Shown: positions 17,817-27,689, counted from the stretch's first letter. The stretch: 64,000 bases of DNA from Hyphomicrobiales bacterium (GCA_900468285.1 UBTF01000006.1:62001-126000); one strand, 5' to 3'. Made by a program: numbers and translations. The notes: generated from the letters alone by a model not told the origin.

Positions 17817-18641
17817 ATGGCTCGCAAAGTCTCGACACGCTCAAGGATCGGCTTCACCATCGCCGCCTGGGTTATCGCCCTCCTGCTGTTCTTTCCCATT
17901 CTCTACGCCTTCATCACATCGTTGAAGACGGAGCCTGAAGCCATTGCCGGTTTCAGCCTCTGGCCATCGGGCACATTCGAGAATTATGTCACCGTCAATA
18001 CGCAGCGGGATTACTTCAAGCCCTTCATGAACTCGGTCGTGCTGTCGGTCGGCTCCACGATTGTCGCACTCCTTATCGCGATCCCTGCCGCCTGGGCCAT
18101 GGCCTTTTCGCCGACGAAGCGCACCAAGGATATTCTGATGTGGATGCTCTCCACCAAGATGATGCCTGCGGTGGCGGTGCTGGTGCCGATCTACCTCATT
18201 TTCCGCAATGCCGGTCTGCTCGATACGCGCATTGGTCTCACCATCATGCTCACCTTCATCAACCTGCCGATCGTGGTGTGGATGCTCTACACCTACTTCA
18301 GGGAAATTCCGGGTGAGATATTGGAAGCCGCCCGCATGGATGGTGCGTCGCTCTGGAACGAGATCGTCTATGTGCTGACGCCGATGGCGATCCCCGGCAT
18401 TGCCTCGACGCTTCTTCTCAACATCATTCTGGCGTGGAACGAGTCCTTCTGGACCATTCGCCTCACCACCACCAATGCCGCACCGCTCACAGCCTTCATC
18501 GCCTCCTTCTCCAGCCCACAGGGTCTGTTCTGGGCCAAGCTGTCTGCGGCCTCGATGATGGCGATTGCGCCGATCCTCGTGCTTGGCTGGTTCTCCCAGA
18601 AACAACTCGTTCGCGGCCTGACCTTTGGCGCGGTGAAATAA
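17817..18641 (+). CDS. smoG: Sorbitol/mannitol ABC transporter permease SmoG
   Basis: A 274-residue MalG-type permease with about six membrane spans. [29 protein letters not shown] is the family's first segment, and the EAA loop is [27 protein letters not shown]. The C-terminus ends [13 protein letters not shown], the usual MalG-family ending. AGGGAGCAGACAC precedes the ATG. Eleven bases separate it from smoF, so the two are co-translated. Confidence 0.9.
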   Translation: MARKVSTRSRIGFTIAAWVIALLLFFPILYAFITSLKTEPEAIAGFSLWPSGTFENYVTVNTQRDYFKPFMNSVVLSVGSTIVALLIAIPAAWAMAFSPTKRTKDILMWMLSTKMMPAVAVLVPIYLIFRNAGLLDTRIGLTIMLTFINLPIVVWMLYTYFREIPGEILEAARMDGASLWNEIVYVLTPMAIPGIASTLLLNIILAWNESFWTIRLTTTNAAPLTAFIASFSSPQGLFWAKLSAASMMAIAPILVLGWFSQKQLVRGLTFGAVK

Positions 18642-18652
18642 GGAATAAGAAA

Positions 18653-19651
18653 ATGGGCAGCATTTCCCTTAAAAAAGTTTCCAAGGTCTTTGGTGAAGCC
18701 AAGGTCATTCCGTCCATCGATCTCGATATTGAAGACGGCGAGTTCGTGGTCTTCGTCGGCCCATCCGGCTGCGGCAAGTCCACGCTGCTGCGCCTCATTG
18801 CAGGTCTTGAAGATGTCACCGGCGGCCAGATCATCATCGATGGCAAGGATGTGAGCGAGAAGGCACCGGCAGAACGTGGCCTTGCCATGGTGTTCCAGTC
18901 CTATGCGCTTTATCCGCATATGAGCGTGCGCAACAATATCGGCTTTCCACTGAAAATGGCCAAGCTCGACAAGGCCGTCATCGACAAGAAGGTCAATGAT
19001 GCCGCAAGCGTGCTGAACCTCACCGATTATCTCGACCGTCGCCCATCGCAGCTTTCGGGCGGCCAGCGCCAGCGCGTTGCCATCGGCCGTGCTATCGTGC
19101 GTGAGCCCTCGGCGTTTCTCTTCGATGAACCGCTGTCCAACCTCGATGCGTCGCTTCGCGGCACCATGCGGCTGGAAATCTCCGAGCTGCACAATACGCT
19201 GAAGACGACGATGATATACGTGACGCACGATCAGGTCGAAGCCATGACCATGGCCGACAAGATCGTCGTGCTCAATCGCGGCAATATCGAGCAGGTCGGC
19301 TCGCCCATGGAGCTTTACAAGTCGCCGCGCAATCTCTTCGTTGCGGGCTTCATCGGCTCGCCGCGCATGAACTTCGTCAAGGGTGCTTATGCTGCGGCCA
19401 AGGGTGCCGATACCATCGGCGTTCGCCCGGAACATCTGCTGCTGTCCAAGGAAAGCGGCTTGTGGAAGGGTACCGTAACGGTTGCCGAACACCTGGGCTC
19501 CGATACCTTCCTCCACATCAAGGTCGATGGCATCGGCATGATCACCGCGCGTGCGGGCGGCGAATTTGCCTGCCAGCATGGCGACACGGTTTTCCTCACG
19601 CCTGACGAGACCAAAATCCACACATTCGATAGCAAGGGCCTGGCCATATGA
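18653..19651 (+). CDS. smoK: Sorbitol/mannitol ABC transporter ATPase SmoK
   Basis: A 332-residue ATPase of the MalK/UgpC group. Walker A is GPSGCGKST near residue 37; [16 protein letters not shown] is the Q-loop, [19 protein letters not shown] the signature, [15 protein letters not shown]alker B, and [19 protein letters not shown] the switch region. A TOBE-type C-terminal domain contains GVRPEHLLL. The frame extends far upstream inside smoG, but AAGGAATAAGAAA before 18653 fixes the start. It overlaps mtlK by ATGA. It powers SmoEFG. Confidence 0.92.
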   Translation: MGSISLKKVSKVFGEAKVIPSIDLDIEDGEFVVFVGPSGCGKSTLLRLIAGLEDVTGGQIIIDGKDVSEKAPAERGLAMVFQSYALYPHMSVRNNIGFPLKMAKLDKAVIDKKVNDAASVLNLTDYLDRRPSQLSGGQRQRVAIGRAIVREPSAFLFDEPLSNLDASLRGTMRLEISELHNTLKTTMIYVTHDQVEAMTMADKIVVLNRGNIEQVGSPMELYKSPRNLFVAGFIGSPRMNFVKGAYAAAKGADTIGVRPEHLLLSKESGLWKGTVTVAEHLGSDTFLHIKVDGIGMITARAGGEFACQHGDTVFLTPDETKIHTFDSKGLAI

Positions 19652-21129
19652 CATGCAAACTCTCGCTCGCAACGCTTGAACAGGCAAAGGCGACGGCTGC
19701 CGTCCCGGCCTATTCCCGCAGCGATCTGTCCGCTGGCATCGTGCATTTCGGCGTCGGCAATTTCCACCGCGCCCATCAGGCCATCTATCTGGATGACCTG
19801 TTCAACACCGGTGCCGATCATGACTTCGCCATCATCGGTGCTGGCGTTCTGCCGTCCGATGCCGTCATGCGCGAAAAGCTTGCGGCCCAGGATTTCCTGA
19901 CGACAGTGGTGGAGCAGGATAACAACCGCACCGGCGCACGTGTGACCGGCCCGATGGTCGATATCCTTCCGATTGGCGACACCAGCGCCATCGTCGAGAC
20001 CCTTGCCGATCCCAAAATCCGCATCGTCTCGATGACGATTACCGAAGGCGGCTATTTCATCGACGCCTCTGGCAAATTCAATCCGCAGCATCCGGCCATT
20101 GCCGAAGATGGCAAGAACCCGACTGCGCCAAAGACCGTCTTCGGCCTCATCGTTGCTGGTCTCAAAGCCCGCAAGGACAAGGGCATCCAGCCTTTCACCG
20201 TCATGTCCTGCGATAATATTCCGCATAATGGCAAGGTCACGAAGAATGCCGTTGTCGGCGTGGCGGCGCTGTCTGATCCGGCTTTTGCCACATGGATCAG
20301 CGAAACGGTTGCCTTCCCCAATTCCATGGTGGACCGCATCACGCCAGCCACCGGTCAGCGCGAACGCGATATCGCCCGCGATGATTTCGGCATCGATGAT
20401 AACTGGCCTGTCTTCTGCGAAGAGTTCAAGCAGTGGGTCATGGAAGACAATTTCCCGGCTGGTCGTCCGGCGCTGGAAAAGGTCGGCGTGCAGTTCGTGC
20501 CCGAAGTCGCACCCTATGAGCATATGAAGATTCGCATCCTGAATGGCGGCCATGCGGCGATTGCCTATCCGGCTGCCCTTCTCGATATCCACTTCGTGCA
20601 TGAGGCGATGGAGCATCCGCTCATCCGCGCTTTCCTCGCCAAGCTGGAGAAGGAAGAGATCATCCCGATCATTCCGCCGGTACCGAATACTGACCTCAAC
20701 GAATATTTCGACCTGATCGAGCGGCGTTTCCTCAACCCCAAGATCGGCGATACGATCCCACGTCTTGCGCAGGATGGCTCCAATCGCCAGCCGAAATTCA
20801 TTCTGCCGTCTACGGCGGATCGTCTCGAGAAGGGCGATGATATCGTCGGTCTCTCGCTGGTGTCGGCGCTGTGGTGCCGGTATTTTGCAGGCACATCCGA
20901 TAGCGGCGCGCAGATCGTCTTCAATGACGCGAGCGCCGAGCGCCTGCAGGCTGCCGCCCTCAAGGCCAAGGATGATCCGATGGCGTTTCTGGCGCTCGAC
21001 GATATTTTCGGGGACGTCTCCAAATCGGACCTGTTCCAGAAACGCTTCGCCCATGCCTTGAAGACGCTGTGGGAGAAGGGTACGGCTGAGACGCTAGAAC
21101 TTTACCTGCACAACAAACTCGTCAGCTGA
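19648..21129 (+). CDS. mtlK: Mannitol 2-dehydrogenase / polyol dehydrogenase
   Basis: A 493-residue member of the long-chain polyol dehydrogenase family (mannitol dehydrogenase, fructuronate reductase). It should oxidise a hexitol or pentitol to the 2-ketose with [24 protein letters not shown] is the nucleotide-binding start. [18 protein letters not shown] near residue 295 holds the Lys-x4-Asn-x2-His catalytic set. Length equals the Rhodobacter/Pseudomonas enzymes. It overlaps smoK (ATGA), tying oxidation to uptake. Members act on mannitol, sorbitol or D-arabitol; the pentulokinase at the operon end argues that D-arabitol is one substrate, but this is inference. Confidence 0.9.
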   Translation: MTCKLSLATLEQAKATAAVPAYSRSDLSAGIVHFGVGNFHRAHQAIYLDDLFNTGADHDFAIIGAGVLPSDAVMREKLAAQDFLTTVVEQDNNRTGARVTGPMVDILPIGDTSAIVETLADPKIRIVSMTITEGGYFIDASGKFNPQHPAIAEDGKNPTAPKTVFGLIVAGLKARKDKGIQPFTVMSCDNIPHNGKVTKNAVVGVAALSDPAFATWISETVAFPNSMVDRITPATGQRERDIARDDFGIDDNWPVFCEEFKQWVMEDNFPAGRPALEKVGVQFVPEVAPYEHMKIRILNGGHAAIAYPAALLDIHFVHEAMEHPLIRAFLAKLEKEEIIPIIPPVPNTDLNEYFDLIERRFLNPKIGDTIPRLAQDGSNRQPKFILPSTADRLEKGDDIVGLSLVSALWCRYFAGTSDSGAQIVFNDASAERLQAAALKAKDDPMAFLALDDIFGDVSKSDLFQKRFAHALKTLWEKGTAETLELYLHNKLVS

Positions 21130-21145
21130 CGAAAAGAGATGGGCC

Positions 21146-21829
21146 ATGCAAACCGGGAACGCGCCTCTGCTGATCTTTGATTGCGACGGCGTTCTCGTGG
21201 ATAGCGAGCCGGTATCGATTGCTGTTCTGATCGACATGGTGGCCCATCAGGGCGTCGAAATCACCGAGGAAGAAGCCTATCAGCGCTTCCTCGGTCGCAG
21301 CGTCGCCAGCATGACGGCGACGCTCTGGGAAGAATACGGCATCGAAACCGATATCGATTTTCTCGAGCATATGCGCAGCGTCCTTTTCGAACGCTTCCGG
21401 CAAGAGCTGAAAGCCATCACCGGCATCGCAGATACGCTCGACCAATTGCCAGCCGCCCGCTGCGTTGCATCCTCCAGCCAACCGGAGCGTATCCGTTATT
21501 CGCTGGGGCTCACGGGACTTCTGGAGAAGTTCGAGCCGCATATCTTCAGCGCCACGATGGTTACGCATGGCAAGCCCGCGCCCGATCTCTTCCTCCATGC
21601 CGCACGGCAGATGCAGGCCGACCCTGGCGATTGCATCGTGATCGAAGACAGTCCTGCGGGCATTGCTGCTGCCAAGGCCGCGGGAATGCGGGTCTTTGCC
21701 TTTACCGGTGGCTCTCACGCGCGGTTCCCGGCATTTCGTGATCATATCGCCAGCCTCGAGCCGGATCTGGTGTTTGACGCCATGCCGGATTTGGTCCACC
21801 TTGTGGCCGATCAAACTGCGCGAAATTAG
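21146..21829 (+). CDS. HAD-superfamily sugar phosphatase/phosphomutase-like hydrolase
   Basis: A 227-residue HAD hydrolase of the beta-phosphoglucomutase/phosphatase group. Motif I is FDCDGVLVDSEPVS (nucleophile Asp and acid/base Asp), followed by a helical cap. Motif II is CVASSSQPERIRYSLGLTGL, motif III Lys is in HGKPAPDLFLHAA, and motif IV is CIVIEDSPAGIAAAKAAGM. All catalytic residues are present. It lies 16 bp after mtlK in the polyol operon and may dephosphorylate a dead-end sugar phosphate, as similar proteins do in other polyol operons; the substrate is not known. Confidence 0.85.
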   Translation: MQTGNAPLLIFDCDGVLVDSEPVSIAVLIDMVAHQGVEITEEEAYQRFLGRSVASMTATLWEEYGIETDIDFLEHMRSVLFERFRQELKAITGIADTLDQLPAARCVASSSQPERIRYSLGLTGLLEKFEPHIFSATMVTHGKPAPDLFLHAARQMQADPGDCIVIEDSPAGIAAAKAAGMRVFAFTGGSHARFPAFRDHIASLEPDLVFDAMPDLVHLVADQTARN

Positions 21830-21891
21830 TGGCTGCGGGGTCTGTGCACCCCTGCTGAGTGGCTGCGACCGAGGGATGGGAATTTAGCTTC

Positions 21892-23466
21892 ATGCGTGAA
21901 TATCTTGTTGCTGTCGATGTCGGCACGGGCAGCGCGCGGGCTGGCGTTTTCGATGCATCCGGCGGTCTCATTGCGCGTGCAACCCATCCCATTATTATGC
22001 AGCGTCCAAAAGAGAACCATGCAGAGCATGATTCCGCCGATATCTGGAACGCCGTCTGTGTCGTCGTCCGCCGTGCCGTTGCGGATGCGGGTATTGGCGC
22101 TGCGTCGGTCGCCGCAATCGGGTTCGATGCGACCTGTTCGCTGGTCGTGCGCGGACCTCAGGGCCAGCAGGTCAGCGTGTCCACCACCGGCCAGGAGCGG
22201 TTCGATACGATTGTCTGGCTCGATCACCGCGCCATAGCACAGGCCGATTTTCTGACCGTATCGCGCCATCCGGTGCTGGATTTCGCCGGTGGCTCGATCT
22301 CGCCGGAAATGCAGATGCCAAAGTTGATGTGGCTGAAGAAGAACCTGCCTGAAAGCTGGGCGAAGGCGGGTTATTTCTTCGATCTGGCCGATTTCCTGAC
22401 ATGGAAGGCCAGCGGCAGTGCGAAGCGGTCCAACTGCACGCTCACCGCCAAGTGGAATTTTCTGGCGCATGAGACGCCGGGCTGGAGCCAGGATTATCTG
22501 GAGCTTGCTGGCGTCGAAGACTTGCTTGCACGTGGCGGCCTGCCCGCATCGACGGTGGCGCCGGGTAAAAGCGTCGGCAGGCTTTCCCCGCAGGCAGCAG
22601 AAGAGCTTGGGCTCGATACGGGCTGCGAGGTGGCAGCAGGCATGATCGATGCCTATGCAGGTGCGCTCGGCGCGCTTGGCGGCAGCCTGCAATCGGATGT
22701 CGGCAGCAATGTCGCGCTGATTGCCGGAACCTCCAGTTGCCTTGTCACGCTCACGCCCAAGCTGATGCCCGGCCACAGCCTGTGGGGTCCCTATTGGCAG
22801 GCCGTTCTTCCAGGCCACTGGCTGGTGGAAGGCGGGCAATCGGCCACCGGTGCGCTTCTGGATCATGTGGTGCGGATGCATGCCGCAGGTGGCGATCCAA
22901 CCTCCGCCCTTCATCAAAGGATCGTGGAGCGTGTGCAGCATCTTCGCCGTTGCGAAGGGGAGGGCTTTGCCGATCACCTGCATGTCCTGCCCGATTTCCA
23001 TGGCAACCGTTCCCCGCTTGCAGATCCCCACGCGCGCGGTGTCGTCAGCGGGCTGACGCTCGATACGTCATTCGACAGTCTCTGCCGGCTTTACTGGCGC
23101 ACTGCCGTGTCCATTGCGCTCGGCGCGCGCCATGTGCTCGATGCCATGCAAGGTTTCGGTTACGGGGTGGACACGCTGCATGTAACCGGCGGCCACGTGC
23201 ATAATCCTTTGCTGATGGAGCTTTATGCCGACGTAACTGGCAAGCGCATCATCGTGCCAGCGACCGCCGATGCGGTGCTTCTCGGCACAGCCATGACTGC
23301 TGCAAGCGCTGGCGGTGTTCATGATGGGCTGGCCGCCGCCGGTGCGGCCATGTATCCGGGCGGGGAGGAAAAGCAGTCCAGCGGGGCAGACAGGCAACGT
23401 TATGATCGCGACTATCGTCGCTTTCTTGCCATGTACCGGCACAGGGAAGAACTGGAAAAGATCTGA
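21892..23466 (+). CDS. FGGY-family pentulose kinase
   Basis: A 524-residue carbohydrate kinase of the FGGY-family pentulose kinase type (related to D-ribulokinase and ribitol-pathway kinases). The N-terminal nucleotide-binding half begins YLVAVDVGTGSARAGVFDASG. WLDHRAIAQADFL and GGSISPEMQMPKLMWLKKNLP are typical of the subgroup. The C-terminal half has IAGTSSCLVTLTP, EGGQSATGALLDHV and LHVTGGHVHNPLLMELYADVTGKRI. It closes the polyol operon and should phosphorylate the ketose produced by the dehydrogenase. A kinase of this subgroup suggests D-xylulose or D-ribulose more than fructose. It ends at a terminator hairpin facing the convergent RpiR gene. Confidence 0.85.
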   Translation: MREYLVAVDVGTGSARAGVFDASGGLIARATHPIIMQRPKENHAEHDSADIWNAVCVVVRRAVADAGIGAASVAAIGFDATCSLVVRGPQGQQVSVSTTGQERFDTIVWLDHRAIAQADFLTVSRHPVLDFAGGSISPEMQMPKLMWLKKNLPESWAKAGYFFDLADFLTWKASGSAKRSNCTLTAKWNFLAHETPGWSQDYLELAGVEDLLARGGLPASTVAPGKSVGRLSPQAAEELGLDTGCEVAAGMIDAYAGALGALGGSLQSDVGSNVALIAGTSSCLVTLTPKLMPGHSLWGPYWQAVLPGHWLVEGGQSATGALLDHVVRMHAAGGDPTSALHQRIVERVQHLRRCEGEGFADHLHVLPDFHGNRSPLADPHARGVVSGLTLDTSFDSLCRLYWRTAVSIALGARHVLDAMQGFGYGVDTLHVTGGHVHNPLLMELYADVTGKRIIVPATADAVLLGTAMTAASAGGVHDGLAAAGAAMYPGGEEKQSSGADRQRYDRDYRRFLAMYRHREELEKI

Positions 23467-23476
23467 TTTGGCGTCT

Positions 23477-23496
23477 GGAGCGGCAGGAGCCGCTCC
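23477..23496. terminator. Terminator hairpin between convergent kinase and RpiR genes
   Basis: Perfect inverted repeat GGAGCGGC/GCCGCTCC with loop AGGA, in a 54-bp gap between two genes that end towards each other. A second small palindrome AGGTT-GTA-AACCT follows. There is no clear T run, so it may be a processing or weak bidirectional terminator. Confidence 0.5.
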
Positions 23497-23520
23497 ATGG
23501 AGGTTGTAAACCTGTTATGA

Positions 23521-24405
23521 TCAGGCGTTCAGTGTCCGCTGAATATCGCCAATGCGGCGGTTGCGGTCGCGGCGGTTGCTCTCACCCTTTTGCGAAAGGG
23601 AATGCAGCATAAATTCGGTAATTGCCACCAGCTGCAACATGCTGTGCCCGCCATTCTGGCCAAGCGGAATGGTCAGGCAGATATCGGCACTGTCCGGGCC
23701 CCATTCGTAAAAGCGGGTGGTGATCAGGACGGTCTTGTAACCCGCCTTCATCGCCATCTTCCCCAGCTTCTGCAGGGCTGCGAGATTGCCGCCGCAATCC
23801 ATCAGCACCAGCAGCGTGCCTTCCGCAGGCTCGTCCATCAGGGCGATGTAACTCGAACCATCGTGGTGCAGATAGTGCACATGTTCCCGGCTTTCGAGAA
23901 GCTTGGTGTAGAAGTAACGGCAGATACCGAACCCTTCCGCGGAGGAGGCGACAAAGACCTCTCTGCTCTCCGTGATGTTGCTCAGCGCTGTTTTCCAAAC
24001 CGACTGCCCCGCCAGATCGTAGACGGCCTGCACAGCCTGAATCTGCTGAAGCATCAAGGAAGAAAGCGGTGTCTGCGGTGCTTCCTGGGCTGTCGCCGGT
24101 GCCGGTTCGGTACGATGAGACTCATCGCGCAGATGTTCGCGAATGTCGCTCAATTGCCGGTATCCGAGAGACCGGAGAAAACGGCCGACTGTCATCGGGC
24201 TCAAGTTCAGCTTTTCCGCGAGAGTCGCGGCTGTTTCAAATGGCAATTCGGCCAGATGTTCGATCAGATACTTCGCAATCCGTCGTTCCGACGGAGTGCC
24301 GGTCTTCAGCGAACGGGTAAGATCAATCAACAACTTTTCCAACGACGCCTCGTTATTTTTCTCTTTAGCGGACGATGGTTGTAAAACGAGATATCTCGCA
24401 GCCAA
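23521..24405 (-). CDS. MurR/RpiR-family transcriptional regulator
   Basis: A regulator of up to 294 residues. The N-terminal helix-turn-helix has the RpiR pattern GTPSERRIAKYLIEHLAELPFETAATLAEKLNLSPMTVGRFLRSLGY. A SIS sugar-isomerase-like domain follows (about 130-260; EVFVASSAEGFGICRYFYTKLL and GTLLVLMDCGGN). The start is uncertain: the longest frame begins with TTG at 24405. Another TTG at 24342 has GAGG five bases upstream and would give a protein about 21 residues shorter, a more usual length. It is convergent with the polyol operon and may sense a phosphosugar from it, though the SorC regulator is a better placed controller. Confidence 0.82.
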   Translation of the reverse strand: MAARYLVLQPSSAKEKNNEASLEKLLIDLTRSLKTGTPSERRIAKYLIEHLAELPFETAATLAEKLNLSPMTVGRFLRSLGYRQLSDIREHLRDESHRTEPAPATAQEAPQTPLSSLMLQQIQAVQAVYDLAGQSVWKTALSNITESREVFVASSAEGFGICRYFYTKLLESREHVHYLHHDGSSYIALMDEPAEGTLLVLMDCGGNLAALQKLGKMAMKAGYKTVLITTRFYEWGPDSADICLTIPLGQNGGHSMLQLVAITEFMLHSLSQKGESNRRDRNRRIGDIQRTLNA

Positions 24406-24655
24406 TCGTTTCGGCTAGTTTGTCCTTCAGGCGAAGCGTCATCTCGTAAACCCCCGCTTCGAGAACATACGACTTTTTGCCTGTTTGTTTTTATAGTTTA
24501 GCGGTCACTTTTCTTCAAGCGCAAAATAACAGGACGCCATTTTTCTTTCGCGGATGGGTCGCGATTATTGTTTAAGGGGGTGCAAGTGCCTATTTTTCGT
24601 GCGGCGGAAGTCCTCTCCAGGGATTTTCGAAATCCCTTACAATGGAGGCAATTTG

Positions 24656-25381
24656 ATGATTTTTGATGCCGCTCGACGTGCTTTCGGCAACCTTTTTGCC
24701 GCCGAATCACGGTCGGTTCTGTGGAAGTCTTTGGGGCTGACGATTCTGGTGCTGATCGGCCTGTGGTTCTCTATCCGCGCCGTCTTCATATGGCTGGCAT
24801 TGCCGTGGTTTGATTCGCTGTTTCCGGGGATGCCGGAATGGGCGGGATGGATGAGCTTCGTGTTCGCTATTCTGGCGGGGATAGGCCTTGCGCTGGCGCT
24901 TGCCCTTCTGATTTCGCCGGTCACCGCCATCATTGCCAGCCTGTTTCTGGATGATGTGGCGGAGGTCATCGAGAGGAACGACTATCCCAACGACAGGCCC
25001 GGCACCGCCATGCCCCTGCGCGAGGCCATTCCGTCATCGCTGAAGTTCTTTGGCGTCGTCATTGTCGGCAACTGCGTGGCCCTGCTGCTGCTCCTCGTTC
25101 CCGGCGTCAATCTCATCGCGTTTTTTCTGGTCAACGGCTATCTGCTGGGTCGCGAGTTCTTTGAATTTGCCGCGATGCGGTTTCGCACGCCCGCCGATGC
25201 GCGTGCCTTCCGCTCCAAGCACGGCACGACCGTCTTCATGGCCGGGCTTGTGATTGCCGCCTTCCTCGCCGTGCCGTTCCTCAACCTGCTCACACCGCTG
25301 TTTGCGGCATCGCTTATGGTTCATCTGCACAAGTCGGTTTCCGCGCGCGACCCGTCATTCTCCAATCAGCTGAGCCGGTAG
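24656..25381 (+). CDS. EI24/CysZ-like membrane protein (sulfate transporter family)
   Basis: A 241-residue integral membrane protein of the EI24/CysZ family. CysZ assists sulfate uptake in enterobacteria; the role in rhizobia is not established. Hydrophobic spans lie near residues 22-45, 65-90, 140-170 and 195-225. GGAGGCAATTTG before the ATG at 24656 sets the start; the frame opens further upstream without support. Its last 27 bases overlap the 3' end of the convergent nth gene. Confidence 0.75.
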   Translation: MIFDAARRAFGNLFAAESRSVLWKSLGLTILVLIGLWFSIRAVFIWLALPWFDSLFPGMPEWAGWMSFVFAILAGIGLALALALLISPVTAIIASLFLDDVAEVIERNDYPNDRPGTAMPLREAIPSSLKFFGVVIVGNCVALLLLLVPGVNLIAFFLVNGYLLGREFFEFAAMRFRTPADARAFRSKHGTTVFMAGLVIAAFLAVPFLNLLTPLFAASLMVHLHKSVSARDPSFSNQLSR

Positions 25382-26125
25382 TTCCACCAGTGGCGCCGGG
25401 ATGTCGCAGGTCTTTTCCGGGGATTTGCACAGATCGGCAATCACGCAACGCTCGCATTCCGGCTTGCGCGCCTTGCAACAGTACCGGCCATGCAGGATCA
25501 GCCAGTGATGCGCGTGGAAAAGATACTCGTCTGGAATGATCTTCACCAGCCGGTCCTCCACCTCATCGGGGGTCTTGCCCGGTGCAAGGCGAAGCCTGTT
25601 GGCGATACGAAAGACGTGCGTGTCGACAGCAAGCGTCGGAATGCCGAAGGCCATGGACATCACCACATTGGCGGTCTTGCGGCCAACACCGGGCAGCATT
25701 ATCAGCTCTTCGCGCGAGCGTGGTACTTCGCCGCCAAAGCTGTCGATCAGCATCTGCGACAGCGCCATCACATTCTTGGCCTTGTTGCGGTAAAGGCCGA
25801 TGGTCTTGATGTGTTCGATGAGCTTTTCCTCGCCCAGATCAAGCATTTTCTGCGGCGTATCTGCTACGGCAAACAGCCCGCGTGTTGCCCTGTTGACGCC
25901 CACATCCGTTGCCTGCGCCGATAGGGCGACGGCCACGACCAGCGTAAACGGATTGGAGTGCTCCAGTTCGCCCTTGGGTTCCGGTCGCTGAACGGAAAAG
26001 CGCCGGAACATTTCCTTAAGCTCATCCTTCGAATAGATCGTGCGTGTCCGCACAGGCTTGCGGGCAGACATTGAATTTGACTTTTTCAACGTTTGGGCGC
26101 TGGATCGTGTCTTGATATTTGTCAT
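25355..26125 (-). CDS. nth: Endonuclease III
   Basis: A 256-residue DNA glycosylase/AP lyase for oxidised pyrimidines. The helix-hairpin-helix is LPGVGRKTANVVMSMAFG, with the catalytic Lys in GRKT; the catalytic Asp is in LAVDTHVFRIANRL. The C-terminal 4Fe-4S loop is complete: CKARKPECERCVIADLC fits Cys-x6-Cys-x2-Cys-x5-Cys. It is longer than the E. coli enzyme (211) by a basic N-terminal tail and a short C-terminal extension. A second ATG at 26071 (MSARKP) is a possible start; neither has a strong ribosome site. An alkylation-repair gene lies 0.6 kb away. Confidence 0.92.
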   Translation of the reverse strand: MTNIKTRSSAQTLKKSNSMSARKPVRTRTIYSKDELKEMFRRFSVQRPEPKGELEHSNPFTLVVAVALSAQATDVGVNRATRGLFAVADTPQKMLDLGEEKLIEHIKTIGLYRNKAKNVMALSQMLIDSFGGEVPRSREELIMLPGVGRKTANVVMSMAFGIPTLAVDTHVFRIANRLRLAPGKTPDEVEDRLVKIIPDEYLFHAHHWLILHGRYCCKARKPECERCVIADLCKSPEKTCDIPAPLVELPAQLIGE

Positions 26126-26189
26126 AGTCTGATGTCAGCTTTTTGTTTCGCACGGAACGACCGAGCCCAGTCTCACGCCGTTCGCTCCG

Positions 26190-26687
26190 ATGCCCATCGA
26201 GGACGGCAAGGTGGACAGCATTAACGAGCAGCCGGTTTTTGCAGCGGAACTTGTTCCTCATCGCTCCCTCGGACGCAAGGGCTTTCGCGTTCTTCTGGCG
26301 CTTTCGGGCGCCGTCTGCCTGTTTTACGGAATCTTCTTTACCGTCACCGGTGCCTGGCCCATCGGCCTGTTTCTGGGGGCGGACTTCCTGCTGCTCTATA
26401 TCGCTTTTCGCGCCAATTACCGGGCGGCAAAGGCGCGGGAGGAGGTGTTTGTGTCACGCACCAGCCTTTCCATTCGCAAGTTTTCTCCGGCAGGCCGCAT
26501 GGTCGAGCATCGCTTCAATCCGTTCTGGGCCCGCTTTCGCGTCAACCGGCATGAGGAGATCGGCATTTTGTCCATGCATGTCTCGGGCGAGGGGCGCATG
26601 ACGGATGTCGGCTCCTTTCTCAATCCGGATGACAGGGAAAGCTTTGCAAAAGCCTTTCGCGGTGCTCTGGCCACGGTCCGGCGTTGA
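26190..26687 (+). CDS. DUF2244 membrane protein
   Basis: A 165-residue protein with two adjacent membrane segments at about 33-72 (FRVLLALSGAVCLFYGIFF, WPIGLFLGADFLLLYIAFRANYRAA). A cytoplasmic beta-rich domain follows, with EEVFVSRTSLSIRKFSPAGRMVEHRFNPFWARFRV and FLNPDDRESFAKAFRGAL. This is the DUF2244 pattern; no function is known to me. It is divergent from nth and just ahead of the Ada-like gene, an arrangement I recall as common in Rhizobiaceae. Confidence 0.8.
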   Translation: MPIEDGKVDSINEQPVFAAELVPHRSLGRKGFRVLLALSGAVCLFYGIFFTVTGAWPIGLFLGADFLLLYIAFRANYRAAKAREEVFVSRTSLSIRKFSPAGRMVEHRFNPFWARFRVNRHEEIGILSMHVSGEGRMTDVGSFLNPDDRESFAKAFRGALATVRR

Positions 26688-26763
26688 ATCAGGTCGCCTG
26701 GGCAAGAAACGGGTGGCGATCGACAGGCCCGCGTGGTTTTCTCCGCAGCCAAGGAGATACGCC

Positions 26764-27636
26764 ATGAACGCCAATATCATGCTGAAGGAAGACATCACCC
26801 CTGTTGGATCGGATTACGAGACGGTGCGCCGGGTGATCGAGATCATGACGACGGACTATCGCGATCAACCTTCGCTCGACGCAATCGCCGCCCGGCTCTC
26901 CCAGTCTCCCACACAATTGCAGAAGACATTCACGCGCTGGGCCGGCCTGTCGCCCAAGGCTTTCCTGCAGGCGGTCACGCTCGATCATGCCAAGCGGTTG
27001 CTGCGGGAAGAAAGCCTGCCGCTGCTCGAAACCTCCATCGAGGTCGGCATGTCGGGGCCGGGCCGGTTGCATGATCTTTTCGTCACCCATGAGGCGATGT
27101 CGCCGGGCGAGTGGAAGGCCAAGGGCTCGGGTCTGCGCATCCGCTACGGTTTCCACCCATCGCCCTTCGGGCTGGCACTCATCATGATCACGGATCGGGG
27201 GCTCGCGGGTTGCGCCTTTAGCGATGAAGGTGAAGAACCGGCCTGTTTTGAAGATATGGCCCGGCGCTGGCCCAATGCCTGCTATGTGGAGGACAGTGCG
27301 GCGACGGCGCCCTATGCCTCGCGCATTTTCGACTCCGGCCAGTGGAAAAGCGAACAGCCGCTGCGCGTCGTCTTGCTCGGCACCGATTTTCAGGTGCGGG
27401 TGTGGCAGAGCCTGCTCAAGATACCGCTCGGCAGGGCCGTGACCTACTCCCATGTGGCCAAGGATATCGGTCAGCCAACCGCGTCGCGCGCCGTGGGCGC
27501 TGCCATCGGCGCCAACCCCATCTCCTTCGTCGTTCCCTGCCACCGCGCCGTTGGCAAAAGCGGCGCATTGACGGGCTATCACTGGGGCCTGACCCGCAAG
27601 CGTGCCATGCTGGGCTGGGAGACGGGCAAGATCTGA
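26764..27636 (+). CDS. AraC-HTH/O6-methylguanine-DNA methyltransferase fusion (Ada-like, no N-terminal domain)
   Basis: A 290-residue repair protein. An AraC-type helix-turn-helix occupies about residues 17-105 (ETVRRVIEIMTTDYRDQPSLDAIAARLSQSPTQLQKTFTRWAG onward). An MGMT module runs from about 118 to 286, with the active-site Cys in ISFVVPCHRAVGKSG. The methylphosphotriester-sensing Cys4 domain of E. coli Ada is absent, because the protein starts at an ATG with an excellent AAGGAGATACGCC site. It should remove methyl groups from O6-methylguanine suicidally; without the N-terminal switch domain its regulatory role, if any, must differ from Ada. Confidence 0.88.
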   Translation: MNANIMLKEDITPVGSDYETVRRVIEIMTTDYRDQPSLDAIAARLSQSPTQLQKTFTRWAGLSPKAFLQAVTLDHAKRLLREESLPLLETSIEVGMSGPGRLHDLFVTHEAMSPGEWKAKGSGLRIRYGFHPSPFGLALIMITDRGLAGCAFSDEGEEPACFEDMARRWPNACYVEDSAATAPYASRIFDSGQWKSEQPLRVVLLGTDFQVRVWQSLLKIPLGRAVTYSHVAKDIGQPTASRAVGAAIGANPISFVVPCHRAVGKSGALTGYHWGLTRKRAMLGWETGKI

Positions 27637-27689
27637 CCATGTCCAAGGGGCGGGTTTTCGGTCCCTTGCGCTGGGGACGCCGCGTCTCG

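Noticed and set aside
15441-21054. Minus-strand frames of 400-555 codons across the polyol operon (15441-16808, 18368-19687, 19387-21054)
   Set aside because: All mirror clear genes on the plus strand, and their translations are rich in odd residues with no domain.
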